Shown in pieces: positions 47,116-59,941 of a stretch of 64,000 bases of DNA. The position numbers were made by a program, and so were the translations under genes. Position 1 is the stretch's first letter, and each line of letters opens with the position of its first letter. This DNA comes from Acanthaster planci. Lineage: Eukaryota > Echinodermata > Asteroidea > Valvatida > Acanthasteridae. The stretch spans positions 474,834 to 538,833 of the forward strand of contig NW_019091494.1 of assembly GCF_001949145.1 (NCBI RefSeq). The letters run 5' to 3'. The notes below the pieces were generated by a model. It worked only from the letters and a program-made list of their open reading frames with translations. It did no database searches and had not been told where the DNA came from.

Positions 47116-48686
47116 CGTTGATATATTTTCCATCGTTACCGCGGTTGATGGAGATCTTAAAAGTTACTTGATTTTTGTCAACAAAACAGGATGACACGAG
47201 CAGTTTTGTATGCATGAAGTCCGAGGTAAACAGTAGATGAAGTGATTTTGTAGCGAAAATATGTAAGTGCAAATGAGAACTAATCCAGCTTCTTTTACGC
47301 TTCCATTCACGCACAACCAGCGGAACAGATGTGAGCAAGTCAGGCCATGCGACTTCTTAATACGCTTTGCCTGGCTAGTCCGAAGACCTGGGTTTAAGCT
47401 GTTCTACAGGGTTCTACAATTCCTTTTAGCTGCTAGGTAGAGTTGCAGAAAAGTTGTGGCATTTCATAAACTTAATGAAGACACATAGTGTTTCATATAA
47501 TTTTATGCTGAACGTTTTGGCGTAAGTGCATTTTCGGCTGCCTTTTAAAATTTCTAAGTCAATTTGTTTTGAAACAATCATTAGTGCTTTGTTTTAATTT
47601 ATAAAATGTGTTCTTACTGTACTATCAGCAATGCTGCAAGATAAACATACATTTATTCACAAAACCTATTTTGGGTTATTCTTCCTGGTTACATGTTACA
47701 TGTACTGATCTACATGTATCATTATTTTAGAGGGCAATAAGCCGTGTGGAATGACAAAACTTTTTCAGAGATAAATGGTGCTAACCTTTGGTAATTTACG
47801 TCTCGTGGAAATTTATCTTCTCGCTAAGTATCGCTAAGTGTCTTTGGCGGTGTATTTCAAATCATTACATATCTTAATCAATTTTGGATGCACGAATAAA
47901 GTGTAGTGAGAATATTTTCAGCAATGAAGAAGAGAAAGAAAAAGTCGAACTGATAACCTCCGCTTGTGTCACACAGTGAGAGAGCCCGCGCGCCTTCCTG
48001 GCAGACATTTACCCACCGTTGCTCTGCGAGTTGTTAGATGTGACCCTGTGTGACGTATTTCCTTCACTAAAATCTGTGTAGGGCCATCAGTCCCCTCCCC
48101 TGCGCCCCAGGGTGCTGGGGGTGCACCCATGCAAAAAGGCCAGAAATATGTCCGCCTAGCTAACTACTAAAAGTTATACACTCAAAAAATTCTATATTAG
48201 AGAGTCCTGAGAGCTATTAGAGAGTCCTGATAGCCATGAAATTGAGGAATTGTAGACATATGACACTGAACCTCTGGCCTGGACTTTGGGCTTCTGATTC
48301 TGAGCAATGTGGGTGCAAGGGATTTTTTTTCAAAAATGGCTACTTTTCTCGGCAGATATATTTTCTTCACTGTAGGGGTGGTCTGGTTCTGGTGAAAATT
48401 TCTCAAAAATTCATCACTCAGCCCCCCAAAATTGAAAGGAAAATGAAAGGAAGCATGTTGATCATCGTTTTTCTGTGCAGCTTGGACCTGTGAGAGTCGT
48501 ATGGGGATTTATCATTGCTGTCTGTGGGAAATTTCATTTGTTGCGGTGCACCCTACGGGTGACGAGCGAACGCCGTTCCGAAAGTGCTGAATTCTTTCAG
48601 GCGATAGAGGGCGCTGTCGATAGTGATCGCTACAACAAACAAAATGGAGTAGTAAACAGACTCGGCGTAGACCTTCAGTCTGCAAA
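47116..48686. other. 3' UTR of the astacin gene and intergenic DNA
   Basis: The 3' UTR probably runs to just past the AATAAA at 47895. Beyond it no coding segment was recognised. GC-richer sequence near 48540-48690 may be the promoter and 5' UTR of the LRR gene and includes AGAGGGCGCTG at 48606-48616. Confidence 0.45.
47895..47900 (+). terminator. Poly(A) signal of the astacin gene
   Basis: This AATAAA, in the sense orientation, is about 780 bases past the stop, with a GT-containing stretch after it (GTGTAGTGAG). Confidence 0.45.
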
Positions 48687-51600
48687 ATGCCTGTAAGTAG
48701 GTGGTCCTCACTCCTAAATTACGATAACTTAACCTCTTGACGATAATGATAAAATAATATGTTAAATGCATCTAAGTAAAATGAAATAAGTAACGTCTTT
48801 AGTTGGACCTTGTCGGTATTGCTGGCCCAACGCCTACAACTTATAAGCATGTAGGCCTACCCTACGTGTACAGTCCTGTTCACAGTGTCACTGAGACTTG
48901 GTGCACTGGCTTTGAACAGCAAGGCTTAAGCTTACTGATGGTTCCGTATGCAAAGGCATTTCTAAAAGTGCTCTGCAATCATACCAGAAAAAAACAATCA
49001 AATGTTCCCCTAAAAAGCCCATAAAAGGTGACCTACGTGTAGGCCCCTATATGAAACTAGCGCCATGTGTATTTATTGGCATCTGCATTAGTGTGATTCC
49101 CTGATCACAGATTTCCCTGATTTCACTATACATCATCTTAATGAGAATAGTCAGAATTATTGAATCTGGTAGCCAAAGCCACATAAACGCTTGTTACACT
49201 GTGCCTGTTTTTTTCATGTGACGTACGACCACAGAATGCAGATATGTGTGGATCATCAAGGGGATTTTAGGTCAGGATGGTAGGAAAAAGCCCATTTTTT
49301 GCCAGTAATGTAAGTTACACTCTACAAAATACACACGTGCCCGGTAATTTCATATAGGTTACCAGTTAGTATGGGTTTTAGGGGAAGACTTGATCAAGAA
49401 AATGCAAAGGAGGTTTTCTTTGGTATGATTGAAGGGCACTTTTCAAAATGCCATCGTGTACGGAATCATCAAACATCAGGAATCAGTAAGGCCCACAGAG
49501 TAGTGCCTTACTGTTCAGGATCGGGAAGTAGTACTGTGCATGCTTGCGGCCATTGATGTACCCTAACATTGCTAATGTGACATGCTTGCGCATGCATTGT
49601 CCTTAAGTTAAGGTGGCATCTTTTAATTTTTATCTCCAGTGCCTTGCTAATGTTAGAGCAGTATTTCATAGCACATTTTATTAATCATTCATTCATCTGG
49701 AGTTTGTGTAACCTACAGTTTTGTAGTTCCAATTATATATAGGTCTGATACTTTTCTAGGCCTAATTTCAAAGTGCACAATAAAAAGTCCCTTTTTAAAA
49801 ATCTCTAAAAATAAAAAAGGTAGTTCTCTTACAAACTTGCGTTTTGATAAGTGAGTGGAGGTAATAATGATTTATCAGAATTCACCAACTTTTTTTTAAA
49901 AGGTTATTTATTTAAAGGTTAATTTCAGATTTTCTCAAGTTTGTTAGTTAACACGTGCACAAGACCAATTTGTGCCCAATTTCCAGAGTAAATCTCAAAG
50001 TGAATTTCATGACACTGAAATTGTTAACAAAGGCTCTACAGCACCATGAGCAGGTGTTCATTTAGTAGGAAGATAAAGACATGATAATAACATGACTGAG
50101 CTGTGTCTAGATTAGTTGAGTTTGCTTTAATTGAGACTATCACATCCTTAGCTTGAGAGATAAAATCACTTCAAATGGTGAGAATGCTTCTTATTGAAGA
50201 TCCAGGAGATTCAGCAGTCACCCCAGACACTTGTGCTGCACTATGGACTCAGCTGAAAGATCAGACAGCACTTTGTAATTTTTGTGTATGTAAATTTTTT
50301 TCTGATATTGACATAATTGTTATTTTTCTTGATCAGAGCCACAGACATTCAGGTGCTAAATTACTGAGGCGACCGCTGTCGCCCCCAACCCCACCAGCTG
50401 CAAAGCCTTCTGAATCCAACACAGGCCTGTCCAGGAAGACTGATAATGGAAACCTACAGAGCAGAAGCCTACCATCCTTGTCCAGTCTCAGCCAGGATGC
50501 TGGGGAGGAGGATGATATGGAGGAGCTTGTATTCCAGGGGCGCAACCTCAGCCCCGTGCCCAGTGTCATCCCTTCCTTGGCCTCTGATTTCCAGGAGGCC
50601 CAGCTCGCCCCGCAGAACACCCCCAAGATCCCCTTGATGAAGCACTCGCCTCGGGCCCGCAGGTCCCACTCGGGCCCCGTCACCTCCCCCCGGGTGCCGC
50701 CCCTCAGTAAAACCGACCTGCCGTTCATCCTGGACATGCGGTACAAGCCCAGGGGAGCCTCTGCTGAGACTTTCCGCCCAGGATCGCTGGTCCAGCCGTA
50801 CAAGCCACGTGGGCCAGATGGCTTCCCATTCCGGAACCCAAAGCGGCTGCCAGAAGTCAAGAAGGAGCTTTTATACCTGGACCACGAGCACATGAGGTAC
50901 CACCTGCCGCCAGACTTCACCCTAGAAGATTTCCAGTTGGAGTTTGCAACCTACGGGAGACCATTTCAGCGGGAAAATTTGAAGAAAGCGATACTATCCA
51001 AGCAAAACTATAAGAAACTGACAACACTTTTTGCCTCCTTTGTGGATTCCCCTGTGCAAGAGAAAGTCAACACTGTGGAATTGAAAGGTAAGCTCAAAGA
51101 CACAAGTCAAAAATTTCAGTCAGGTAGGTTGATCTTATTATCTAGAAACCACATCAAGTGGGCAGCAAGGATTTGCTAAATATTTACTCCTAGCAGGAAG
51201 AAGAGATGGTTTGTTCCTTGCATAACAACAACCCTTTGATGGGAACTCATCTTGTGCCTGCTACAAGCGCTGATCACCACCAAGATCAATTTTATTTTTT
51301 TATTATAGCTAAATTTACAGCTTTAAAACACCCTAATTCTGTAGAGTTTCAATGTGCATTATACATGTCCATGTAACGTAGCAATAGGGTGTTATAATGC
51401 TGTGTTAAGTCATCATAATTTGTTCTAACATCTCACAGGGTGTTAATATGTCTAGTGATGATGATATCAGAGAAAGGAAAATATTTGTTTTTGGCAGAGA
51501 TAAGCCATCGTAGCCTGGACAAGTTCGTGCACAGGTGGTGGAGGCCATGCTGAGCATGTGTAACCAGTTTTTGTTGGCTTGAACTTGTACATGTCTGCTT

Positions 51601-54600
51601 GTGTGCTGGCTGTGTGCTCAAGCTCGGTTGAAACACTCCGACCAGTCTTTCTCTTCTTTGCTAGTTGGTTGGTTGGGGAGACACTTTTAGTCAAGTGAAG
51701 TGAGGAGAAGTTGTGTACAAGTGAAGTACAGTGCCTATGCTTGACTTTGTTGGTGAACACTTTCATTTGATGTTCGTCCCCTTTTTTGAAAGAGTTTTTC
51801 TTGTTTCTGAACTCCCCTCAAAGGTGAGGATATCCCAGAGGTTGTCCCCCGAGTCCCCCAGCACCAGCTCCTTATAGAGATGGCCAGCATTATCCGCCAG
51901 CAGATGAGGACCATGATCAACGAGGAGATGGTTGGGAGCCTGTCAGGCCCTGTGACGACTGACCAGCCCACAACGGTGTTGACCACCCCAGCCACGGCAG
52001 CCTTGGCCTACCAGCAGGCTGAGTCGGCTTCCAGTGCCCTGGCGGCATTGTCAAGGTAGGAACAGGTGTTCAGCCTACCGTCCAAATCTAGACTTGGTCT
52101 CAGTCTCGGACTTCACCTGACTGTCATAGCCTGAAGACTTTTGAGCCCAGTAAAAAGTCAGGTTTTGCTGGGAGAGCATCTTGATTTACATGCACGTGCA
52201 TACACTGAGTATATAGTGTTAAAATACAAGTCGGGCAGGGCAAAAATCCAAAATTAATTTACATCTCCCCGGCACAAAACCATCCTTGAAATAGTTGTTT
52301 GTGGTACCCGCTGCTATATCTGATTCGAACCAGCCAGCTGACACCGGCAGCTCAGTGGCCGAGTAGTTAAAGACGTCTGCACTAGCAAGCAGGAGGTCGT
52401 GGGTTTGAGTCCCACTTGAGTACACTAGTCTTGTGGTTTTTTCACAAGCCTTCGGGGCATACACTGAGCATACAGTGTTAAAATACACATAAATTAATTT
52501 ACATCTATCTCTGGCGCAAATCGATCCTTGAAACATGCATACTATCAACCCAGAGGTGGAATTACTCTCATTTTGAGTTTTAACACTGCAATCTAAATGC
52601 AGTTGTTTTGGGCCTAGGGTAAAGATTGAGATGAGATTTGGAGAACAGCTCTTGGGATGGCTTTGATCGAAGCCATCAAGGGATATGACTGTGATTCCGG
52701 GTGTGTAACCCTTAAAACCTTGGGTTTATTGTTTGCTTTGAAGTCTCAGAATCCTCTGAAATCGTCTTGTGGCCCACGCTATGTACTTCACCTTCCTAGG
52801 GGCAAAAAAAACGCCAGTGAAGAAGTCGATGGCTTCATTGGTTTACCAACCATCTTCAGCCCTTCCACTGTGCTGGAAATTTGAGTTACATTCTTTACAG
52901 ATACATGTACTTGTACTTTGACTTTATAGAGGCACCAAGCTCTCATGTAAAGAAATAATGCCCCAAATCCTCAATTCTGGATTTATTTCTGGAGAACGCT
53001 GAAGGATCTCTGAAGGGCTAGGACTAAGATGATATCCAGTTGGTATTTCCGCATGTCTCTTGTGTGCATTTGCTAACAAGAAAAGTTGCTTCATTTGTGT
53101 GCACTTTAAAACACATGCAATGCCATGTTTCACATTTCTTTTCACATGATTCCTTGTTGGCAGTGACCAATCAAGATGAATTGGATCCAGATACTAAACT
53201 TTGATTAAGTTGAAGTGTAGCCCACACTCTTTAACTTGAAATGTCTTTGAGATTCAGGCCACAATTAACAAGGTTACCACAACTCGAAACGCCTTTAATA
53301 CGTTGACTATGAGTATACTCGTACTCACAGGTGAACCGGATTCTGCCACTACAAATGGAAATGAAAGGCCACTGTAATGTAAATTGAAAACACTGGCATC
53401 ACCCAAGAACACAACATATACATTGCTGGCAGTGTTTAGAACACACTTCCATAAAATGCTTATGTTCAGAGGGACACCTGAAAGGCACAAGTACATGCAC
53501 ATAAATATTGTCGCATTCGTACAACGTTTGGCAAATGGGAAAGCCCCTTTGAAATTATGCATGGCAGTCAACATGTTTACTGGATTTGTCGCAGTCCGTA
53601 AACACTCTCACTTTCTTTGTTTTGCCTAGCAGCAGGCAAGCAGATTCAGTCAATGAAGTCATGTTCAACATGCCCGTCTCAAAGTACTTCCAGGGCTCTC
53701 GAAGGAGCAACTCTCCTTTCAGTAAGTCTCTCTCTATCAACTGTGTTTTAGCTTATCAGATTAAGCTCAGAGTCAACGTGCATGATACATGTATATGGTT
53801 CAGCCATAATAAGAAAGAAAATGCAGGGTCATGTCCTTATCTTGAAACAGGGACCTACTGTTACATGTATGTTTGATAGTCATTCCTGTGGGGTGAGGGG
53901 ATTTTTTTTTCTGTTTTCTTGCCTTATACTATATATTTTCAGGATAACTTGCTTCCGGGCAATAGGAAGTTTGTTTTTGTTGTCCCTGGCCTGCATGGTA
54001 CTTTTTTGTTTTGTCTGGAAGTTTTTTTGTTGTCAAGTGATTTTTTTCTCACACCTGCATTCTCGCCTCATACGCTTAGATTCCCAATCATTTATGATCA
54101 TATTTCTGCTGATTTTTATGCTTGTCTAAATGCCCTCTTATCGTTGTCTATGTCTATATATTTTTTGTTTCGTCCCTTTTTTGCCATTCGTTTTTTGTTG
54201 TCTACTTTGAGATTTTTGTCATTTTTTGTTTTAATAATAACTTTTAAATCGTGTTCCATGAGATGTGCTAAATGTTGTTTTTCCTATGCAGATGAGCAAG
54301 ACTCGTCCACCATCACACCATCGGAGCTGGCCATCTTGGACTGCCTCGTCAACGGCGGTCTCGCACTCAGCTTGAAGGTATCTTGCCAGACAATTATTGA
54401 ATGGAAGAATTTCTGAGAGTAGTGCACGAGCATATCTTGTTTGGAATACATATGTACTTATTGTATATCTTTTATCGGTAGATGCTTACATCACTATAAC
54501 AAAGTCACACTTAATCACAATAACTTACTAACTGAACAGCTTACACAGCAGTTTTAAAGTTTTCTTGTGACACTTATTGCCTGGCAAAACCACTTGATGC

Positions 54601-57600
54601 CCCTGAACTCACTTCTCTCCAAATGATACTGACAATGGGCCCAAAACCCATGGAATACAGTCATTTGGGGCAGTACTGTTTGCGTTTGTGCTCTGTGCAC
54701 GGAAACCATCAGCAAACGAGAAAACAGCTGATTGGGTGACCATTTGAATTAGATGTCGTTGGGAAGTGAACACGTTGTTAACACACCTAATCCATAACTT
54801 GCTGTTGCATATTTATATCACAAAGGAAGCCCTTTTCTCGCTTTCTGAGTCGACAGGATCGTGTACTGATGATGTCAAGCTTTGTTTACATGTCCCTTTC
54901 CTATGGGGCTTCAAATCTGTCATCCTCACCTAGCTCCCATAAGAAAGCACTCATCAAAGTAAAGAATGATGTCATCATACACAATTATGCAATAATAACT
55001 TGTTAGAAGCTCACCATGTTAGGACATTGATTTTTGTCACTTTGCTGCTGATTTGAATCATACTTCTCCTTTTTTTCTGTAGGCTCATTTCATCTTAGCC
55101 TTGCCTGACATTACTCCACTGACCAAGACTCTGACCTACTTGAATCTATCCTTCAATGACTTCAGGGTAAGTGTTCCAAGCAGTCTGAGCACCAGATATG
55201 TACACCATGATCATGAACACCACATTTGTGACCTGCCGACAAGGGGTCTTCACCCCTGTGATGTTCCCTGTCAGTTTTCTTGTGTGTTTGAAAAGAAGTA
55301 AGATGCAAGCACACGTTGTATCACTAGAAAGTCTGTTTCTTGCTCGTTCCTCTCATTTACGTATCTCAAAATTGAAGATTGTTACTCATTATTCCTAAGC
55401 AGGTCACATTCAAAGAATAGGAATGTAGTAACGTAAAACACAGACAATGTGAAACGTTTCCCCAATACCTGACAAATGCCAGCCTCCCTTTTCATAAACT
55501 TTCCAGCCTGAACTAAATTGCTGTTTGTGCTTCAACCTTGCAGGTGTTTCCCCCCGAGCTTTTGACCTTGCGAAGCCTGGAGGTCCTCAAGCTGCGCAAT
55601 AATCCCCTCAAGGAGCTTCCCTATGACATCCACCGTCTGTCCAAGCTCCGGACGCTGGTGGTATCCTTCAATCTCATCACCGCACTTCCACCGAGGTAGG
55701 GAAACTTGTACATCAAAGACTCATCAGCCGACCAGCGATTGCCTTGGTGCATTTCATTGCTGCGCACGCACTGCTTGCTTTACATTAAAGTAGAAATGAG
55801 CTCTAGTGGAATTCCAGTTACCCCTGAAAGGTGCTGAGATTTTTTTGGGGGGGGGCTTGAATCTTGGCCATTCAGTGACAGTGTTCCAATTAATTTTGTA
55901 CACATGTACAATATAAATATCTATGCTTAGTACCTTTCAAAACTATTAAGCCACAGAGTTTTGTTATTGAAACATTGATTCACAATTTGAGCTGTTTAGG
56001 AGCCCTTTTCTATGTGTTTGGTCAGCGGACCAAATTTACTTTTTTTTCACCAGCCTTTTTAACGTATTACACTTTTCCAACTACAGTCAACTGTCATTAC
56101 AAAGTTACAGGGACCAGGTAAATTGCTTTTTTATAACCAGGACTTTGTTATAAAAGGAGTGGAAAAACAAAGAAAAACATGAGAATTAAATTTGAAAAAA
56201 TTGGGATTCTCAGAACTTGTTCTTTGTAGCAGTATTTTCTTAAACAGTGTATCTTATTAAAGAAACGTGAACCATAGATGTTGTTCAAATCAGTTGATTT
56301 TGTTGTCCGTAGCTCTCCTAAGTTTGATATATCCTGCCTTGGAAGACAATCAGAGCTGAACCATTTTAGATTATTCAATTTGAAACCGGTAGGATTGGTT
56401 GGTGCAGGAAGTTGCATTCAGTGACTGTTTCTCATTTCTCATCTCCCAACCACAGCTTGTTTACATTGCCGCTTCAGTTTTTGGACCTGTCCTACAACAA
56501 GCTTACATTTCTGCAAAGTGAAATAAGACATTTAAGGTAACTAATCAATTTTTTACTCTCCGATTTATTGATACCAATAGTAAAGCAAAGCAACCAGTTG
56601 TTTTTTTTATAATTCTCTTGAGGCACCAGTCTCACAGAATAAGCCTCTTAACATTCCACATTCAATTTGGTTTCGGCATTTCATTAGAGGCAGATACGAG
56701 CGACATTGGCAACAGGTCTACATCTGTCATCTGATGTTTTCTTGGAGGCATGTAGCAACACTGTTCTGGCAACTTTAGAACTCATTTTCTTCAACAGGGC
56801 TATGTATGTCATATGTGCAAAGTGGTTGGCTGCTCCAAAGTGGCTTGCCCAAGGATGTAATGTGGGCAGTCGTTGGATTTGAAGCCCTGGCCCAGTGGTC
56901 ATGAGTAACAAACCTTAACCACTGGACCATGCTCGTCCACCATCCAGTAAAGGTACAGAGTGGAGTGGAAAACTAGAGAGCCAGCATGCTTCACTCTCTG
57001 TGCCTGTGCACGTTCTGCTCTAACATAAAGAACAGGAATTCATTTCCGAAGTCTTATTTCTGTGGTACATGTATGTAGACTACAGAGCAGTTTTTCAAAT
57101 CTGAATTCTAATGGCTGCTTTATTTTTTCAGCTTGACCTAAAAAAATTCGATGGCTCAATTCACCCACGTGATCACCTTTTGTCCAACCAGCAGCGATTC
57201 TTTCATTTGCATTCAACTCTAGGTCCACCCTGCGGGAACTAAACGTTGAGGGCAACCAGCTGCCCGCCCTGCCCTGCTCTGCCCTCAAGCTCAGGAAATT
57301 ACGCTACCTGAGGGTGACCAATAATTTCATGCATCCCCTCTTCTGGAAGGAGAACAGCCAGAATGACCCACAGGTAGGCTTTGGAATGTCTCACTCATCA
57401 GGGAAATTGTTAAAGCAAGGCAAGAGGCTGTGTGTAAACTCAAAACCATAACGTGCGTGGAAGGTATTGAAAAGGCAAATTTCTGAGCCTGTTTGGGATA
57501 CCTGAAATGCAGGAACCTCATTTTCAAAGGTTTTTTTGCAATAGCGTTGAATCCTCTGAATCCCTCAGAATACAGAGAAGAAAAATAACAATACTTTTGT

Positions 57601-59604
57601 GGAGGATTAAACTCCATTACATTCTACAACTTCCTCAGTCATGCAAGATCCTTCTCAAGCTCTTGCTGTACTATGAAAGATGCTGGAGCATTAGGATTAA
57701 TGTTGTATAGCCAGTGAGCATGCAATACCCTTTCTTGGACAATCCTGATGAATAATTCAGATGTGATTTGCCTTCTGTTTCAAAGATGAGAAGGATCTCA
57801 TGGTATACGTACAGTGTATTAATCCAAACAGTCAGACTGTTGCTGAAATTGTAACATCTTAACTTGATTAGAATTTTAAAATCTGTGTCATGAATCTATC
57901 CCTAAGAACATGTCCTGTGCATGATGATTTGATAAATTCCATTGCTGTATTCCTGTATTCTTTGCAGCGACTGCTGGATCTAGCCTCACTAGCTGTGAAG
58001 CAGAGCGGGCTGGATAGATTCAAGCCCAGCGTACTACCAGATTCCCTGCATTCCGTGCTAAATCGGTAAGCAGGCATTATTCCAGATTTGCTGTTACATA
58101 AGGTGGCTTCTTATACACACGATTTCAACGTGCCATGTGCATAGGTTTCGGAGAGTGTTCTTCAAAATTCATGGGCAGATCCAAAGGGGACCAATTTGAA
58201 TAAGAATAGAGAAAGGCGATTTTGTGGTCTGTTTCATTTCCCTTAAAGAGCATGCAAAAGCTCCAAACTGCAGCCTCGCCCCTCACAAAAAAATTTCCGA
58301 ATTCTTTGGTCCCAAAACGAGTTTGGCCCCTGCCCCTGAAAATTGAGTTTGAATCTACACTTGTCGAAATTGTACAGGAGTGATATACGGTAAACAGGTG
58401 TGGATATGGAATGGACTAGAAAGCCTACACATGGAAGGAAACCTTATCCTTGAATAAATGTATACAATTTCAGCAGGGGGAAGACTCAAATCATTTTCAC
58501 AGGGGCATGTAGGGAAATGCATAGAAATGTGTTTTCGTTAATAGATTGGGGCATTTAGGTACTGTACCAGAAGTTGTGCACAGTGTTGAGAAAAATGGAC
58601 TGACTTGTCTGAAATTCCAAGCGAGTCTGTATGGGATGTAGAAAACGGGTTGCAGGGGTGGATCTAGAGGGAGGTTGCAACCCCCCCTTCAGCTGCGGAT
58701 TGAATGGAACTACCACTGAAATGATGGAAAATGAGTAGGCCTACCCAAAAAAAAAAAATTTCCTAGATGAGGTTTGCACTGTTGATCTATCCATCTACAG
58801 TTAAACAATTACATCAATTTCCGGTGAATCCCCTTTAGCAGGGCATCTCTTCAGTACGTCCATCAACCCCCCCTTTCCCGAAAGCTAGATTCGTCCCTGG
58901 GTTGAGATCAGGCAGATGCATCGGTTACTCATTTTGGGGACAGTGGACGTGCTCATCAAACTCACTTAATGCCAGTAATACATTGCTGACACCACAACAC
59001 TCGATGGTACTCGAGGTTGCTTCCATAAAACTTACGAAACTGCACAATTGTAGTTTTCGCCAACTGTAACTGAGTACTGCATGCACACACTCATTGCATT
59101 TTGGTTTTTACAGAGTGAAACTTTTCTCAATTTTCCCAATTAAGAAATTTATTCAGGAATTTTTTTTCTCAATCCCACAAGTAAATAAATGAAATAAATT
59201 CGTGTAAAATCCTAACGATTTTCTCTGAACGGTGTACATGTATATCCACTCCATGCTCACCTGTGAGCAAAGCGTCCGTGTTAACTGTGTGTGCATGTCA
59301 GTTGTTAAACCACGATTTTTTATTGCACAATTTTCATGAAGTACCCACACCCAAGTTTGCGCTTCAGTCTGTGACAACGGTCACACATTTCATCTCTTCC
59401 AATTCCTTTCTGCACAGCTACTCCAGGTGCGATTGTTGCCAGGGCCCCTTGTATGGGCCAGGCTTACGGGTCATCCGGCCCTGCAGCAAGGCCTTCGGGG
59501 TGCGCAAGCTGCCCTTCCTCTTCACCTCCTGCTCCCCTTACTGCCGAGACTCCTTCCTGACCAGCGTGGAGTCGCTCACGCAGATGCTGTACATGGATGA
59601 CTGA
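48687..59604 (+). CDS. Leucine-rich-repeat protein, LRRC63-like (11 exons in this model)
   Basis: Secure coding exons: 50337-51087, 51824-52055, 53630-53721, 54292-54377, 55083-55166, 55544-55695, 56456-56536, 57223-57373, 57968-58065, 59418-59604; 1914 bases, 637 residues plus stop. A first exon of only two codons at 48687-48692 (ATG CCT then GTAAGT) fits in phase but is unproven; an alternative is initiation at 50175 inside an unspliced leader. Residues 1-360 are Pro/Ser-rich, with RYKPRG and YKPRG repeats and a helix-rich stretch (IEMASIIRQQMRTMINEEM). Six LRRs follow (LTYLNLSFNDF, LEVLKLRNNPLKELP, LRTLVVSFNLITALP, LQFLDLSYNKL, LRELNVEGNQLPALP, LRYLRVTNNF). The last exon encodes a cysteine tail, CDCCQGPLYGPGLRVIRPC followed by SCSPYC. 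The order and tail fit LRRC63 as I remember it; the name is moderately sure, the gene structure much more so. Function is unknown. Confidence 0.85.
52199..52533 (+). mobile_element. tRNA-derived SINE with a duplicated tail
   Basis: An A box TGGCCGAGTAGTTA (52356-52369) and a B box GGTTTGAGTCC (52402-52412) are spaced as in a tRNA promoter; the A box resembles Ser/Leu tRNAs. The tail starting CATACACTGAG occurs both before the head (52199-52291) and after it (52457-52533), in the same orientation. This suggests a full copy joined to the tail of another. It lies in an intron of the LRR gene. Confidence 0.65.
56760..56950 (-). mobile_element. tRNA-derived SINE, antisense in an LRR-gene intron
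   Basis: On the minus strand an A-box-like TGGTCCAGTGGTTAAGG (56929-56913) is followed by a B-box-like GGGCTTCAAATCC (56887-56875) and then CTTGGGCAAGCCACTTT, a body motif seen in many marine-invertebrate SINEs. Ends are approximate. Confidence 0.6.
58653..58898. mobile_element. hAT-type MITE (CAGGG ends)
   Basis: The left end CAGGGGTGGATCTAG pairs with the right end, whose reverse complement begins CAGGGACGAATCTAG. GGGTTG lies just outside the left end (58647-58652) and again at the right end (58899-58904). C-runs and G-runs fill the interior. It lies in the last intron of the LRR gene. Confidence 0.65.
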
Positions 59605-59935
59605 TTTGCCAATGGCTTGATGAACCAAGGGAGACTTCCTCCAGCATTGCCTAGTGCTTCCCCTTGTTTTGTCTGTGACATCACTTGAAATGAGTGGAAC
59701 ATATGAAATGGAGGAACCCCACATGCCCTGTGAACATTGACATTAGTTAGGGTTCCAAGGGTCATGGAAAATCCTGGTAAAAAGGTTGTCCTCGAAAGTC
59801 ATTGAAAAGTTGTGGGATTATGGGATGATTGGAAAAAAAAGGTTGCTGTCAGAGGGAAAAATGGTCATGGAAAGGTCTACGAAATCAAATCATGTGAGGG
59901 TTATTTTTGATGGGCTGCTTTTGATGTGTTGACGG

Positions 59936-59941
59936 AATAAA
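59936..59941 (+). terminator. Poly(A) signal of the LRR gene
   Basis: AATAAA 332 bases after the stop, in the sense orientation. The opposing esterase gene has a TTTATT at 60261-60266, so the two 3' ends may lie within a few hundred bases of each other. Confidence 0.55.

Noticed and set aside
50333-50920. 195-codon minus-strand frame at 50333-50920
   Set aside because: It is the antisense shadow of the GC-rich first large exon of the LRR gene.
52338-52420. Functional tRNA gene
   Set aside because: The A and B boxes are good but acceptor and anticodon stems do not pair; it is a SINE head.
53782-54416. Overlapping 115- and 165-codon plus-strand frames
   Set aside because: They are mostly the T-rich tract before the 54292 acceptor; only 54292-54377 is coding, in the LRR gene.
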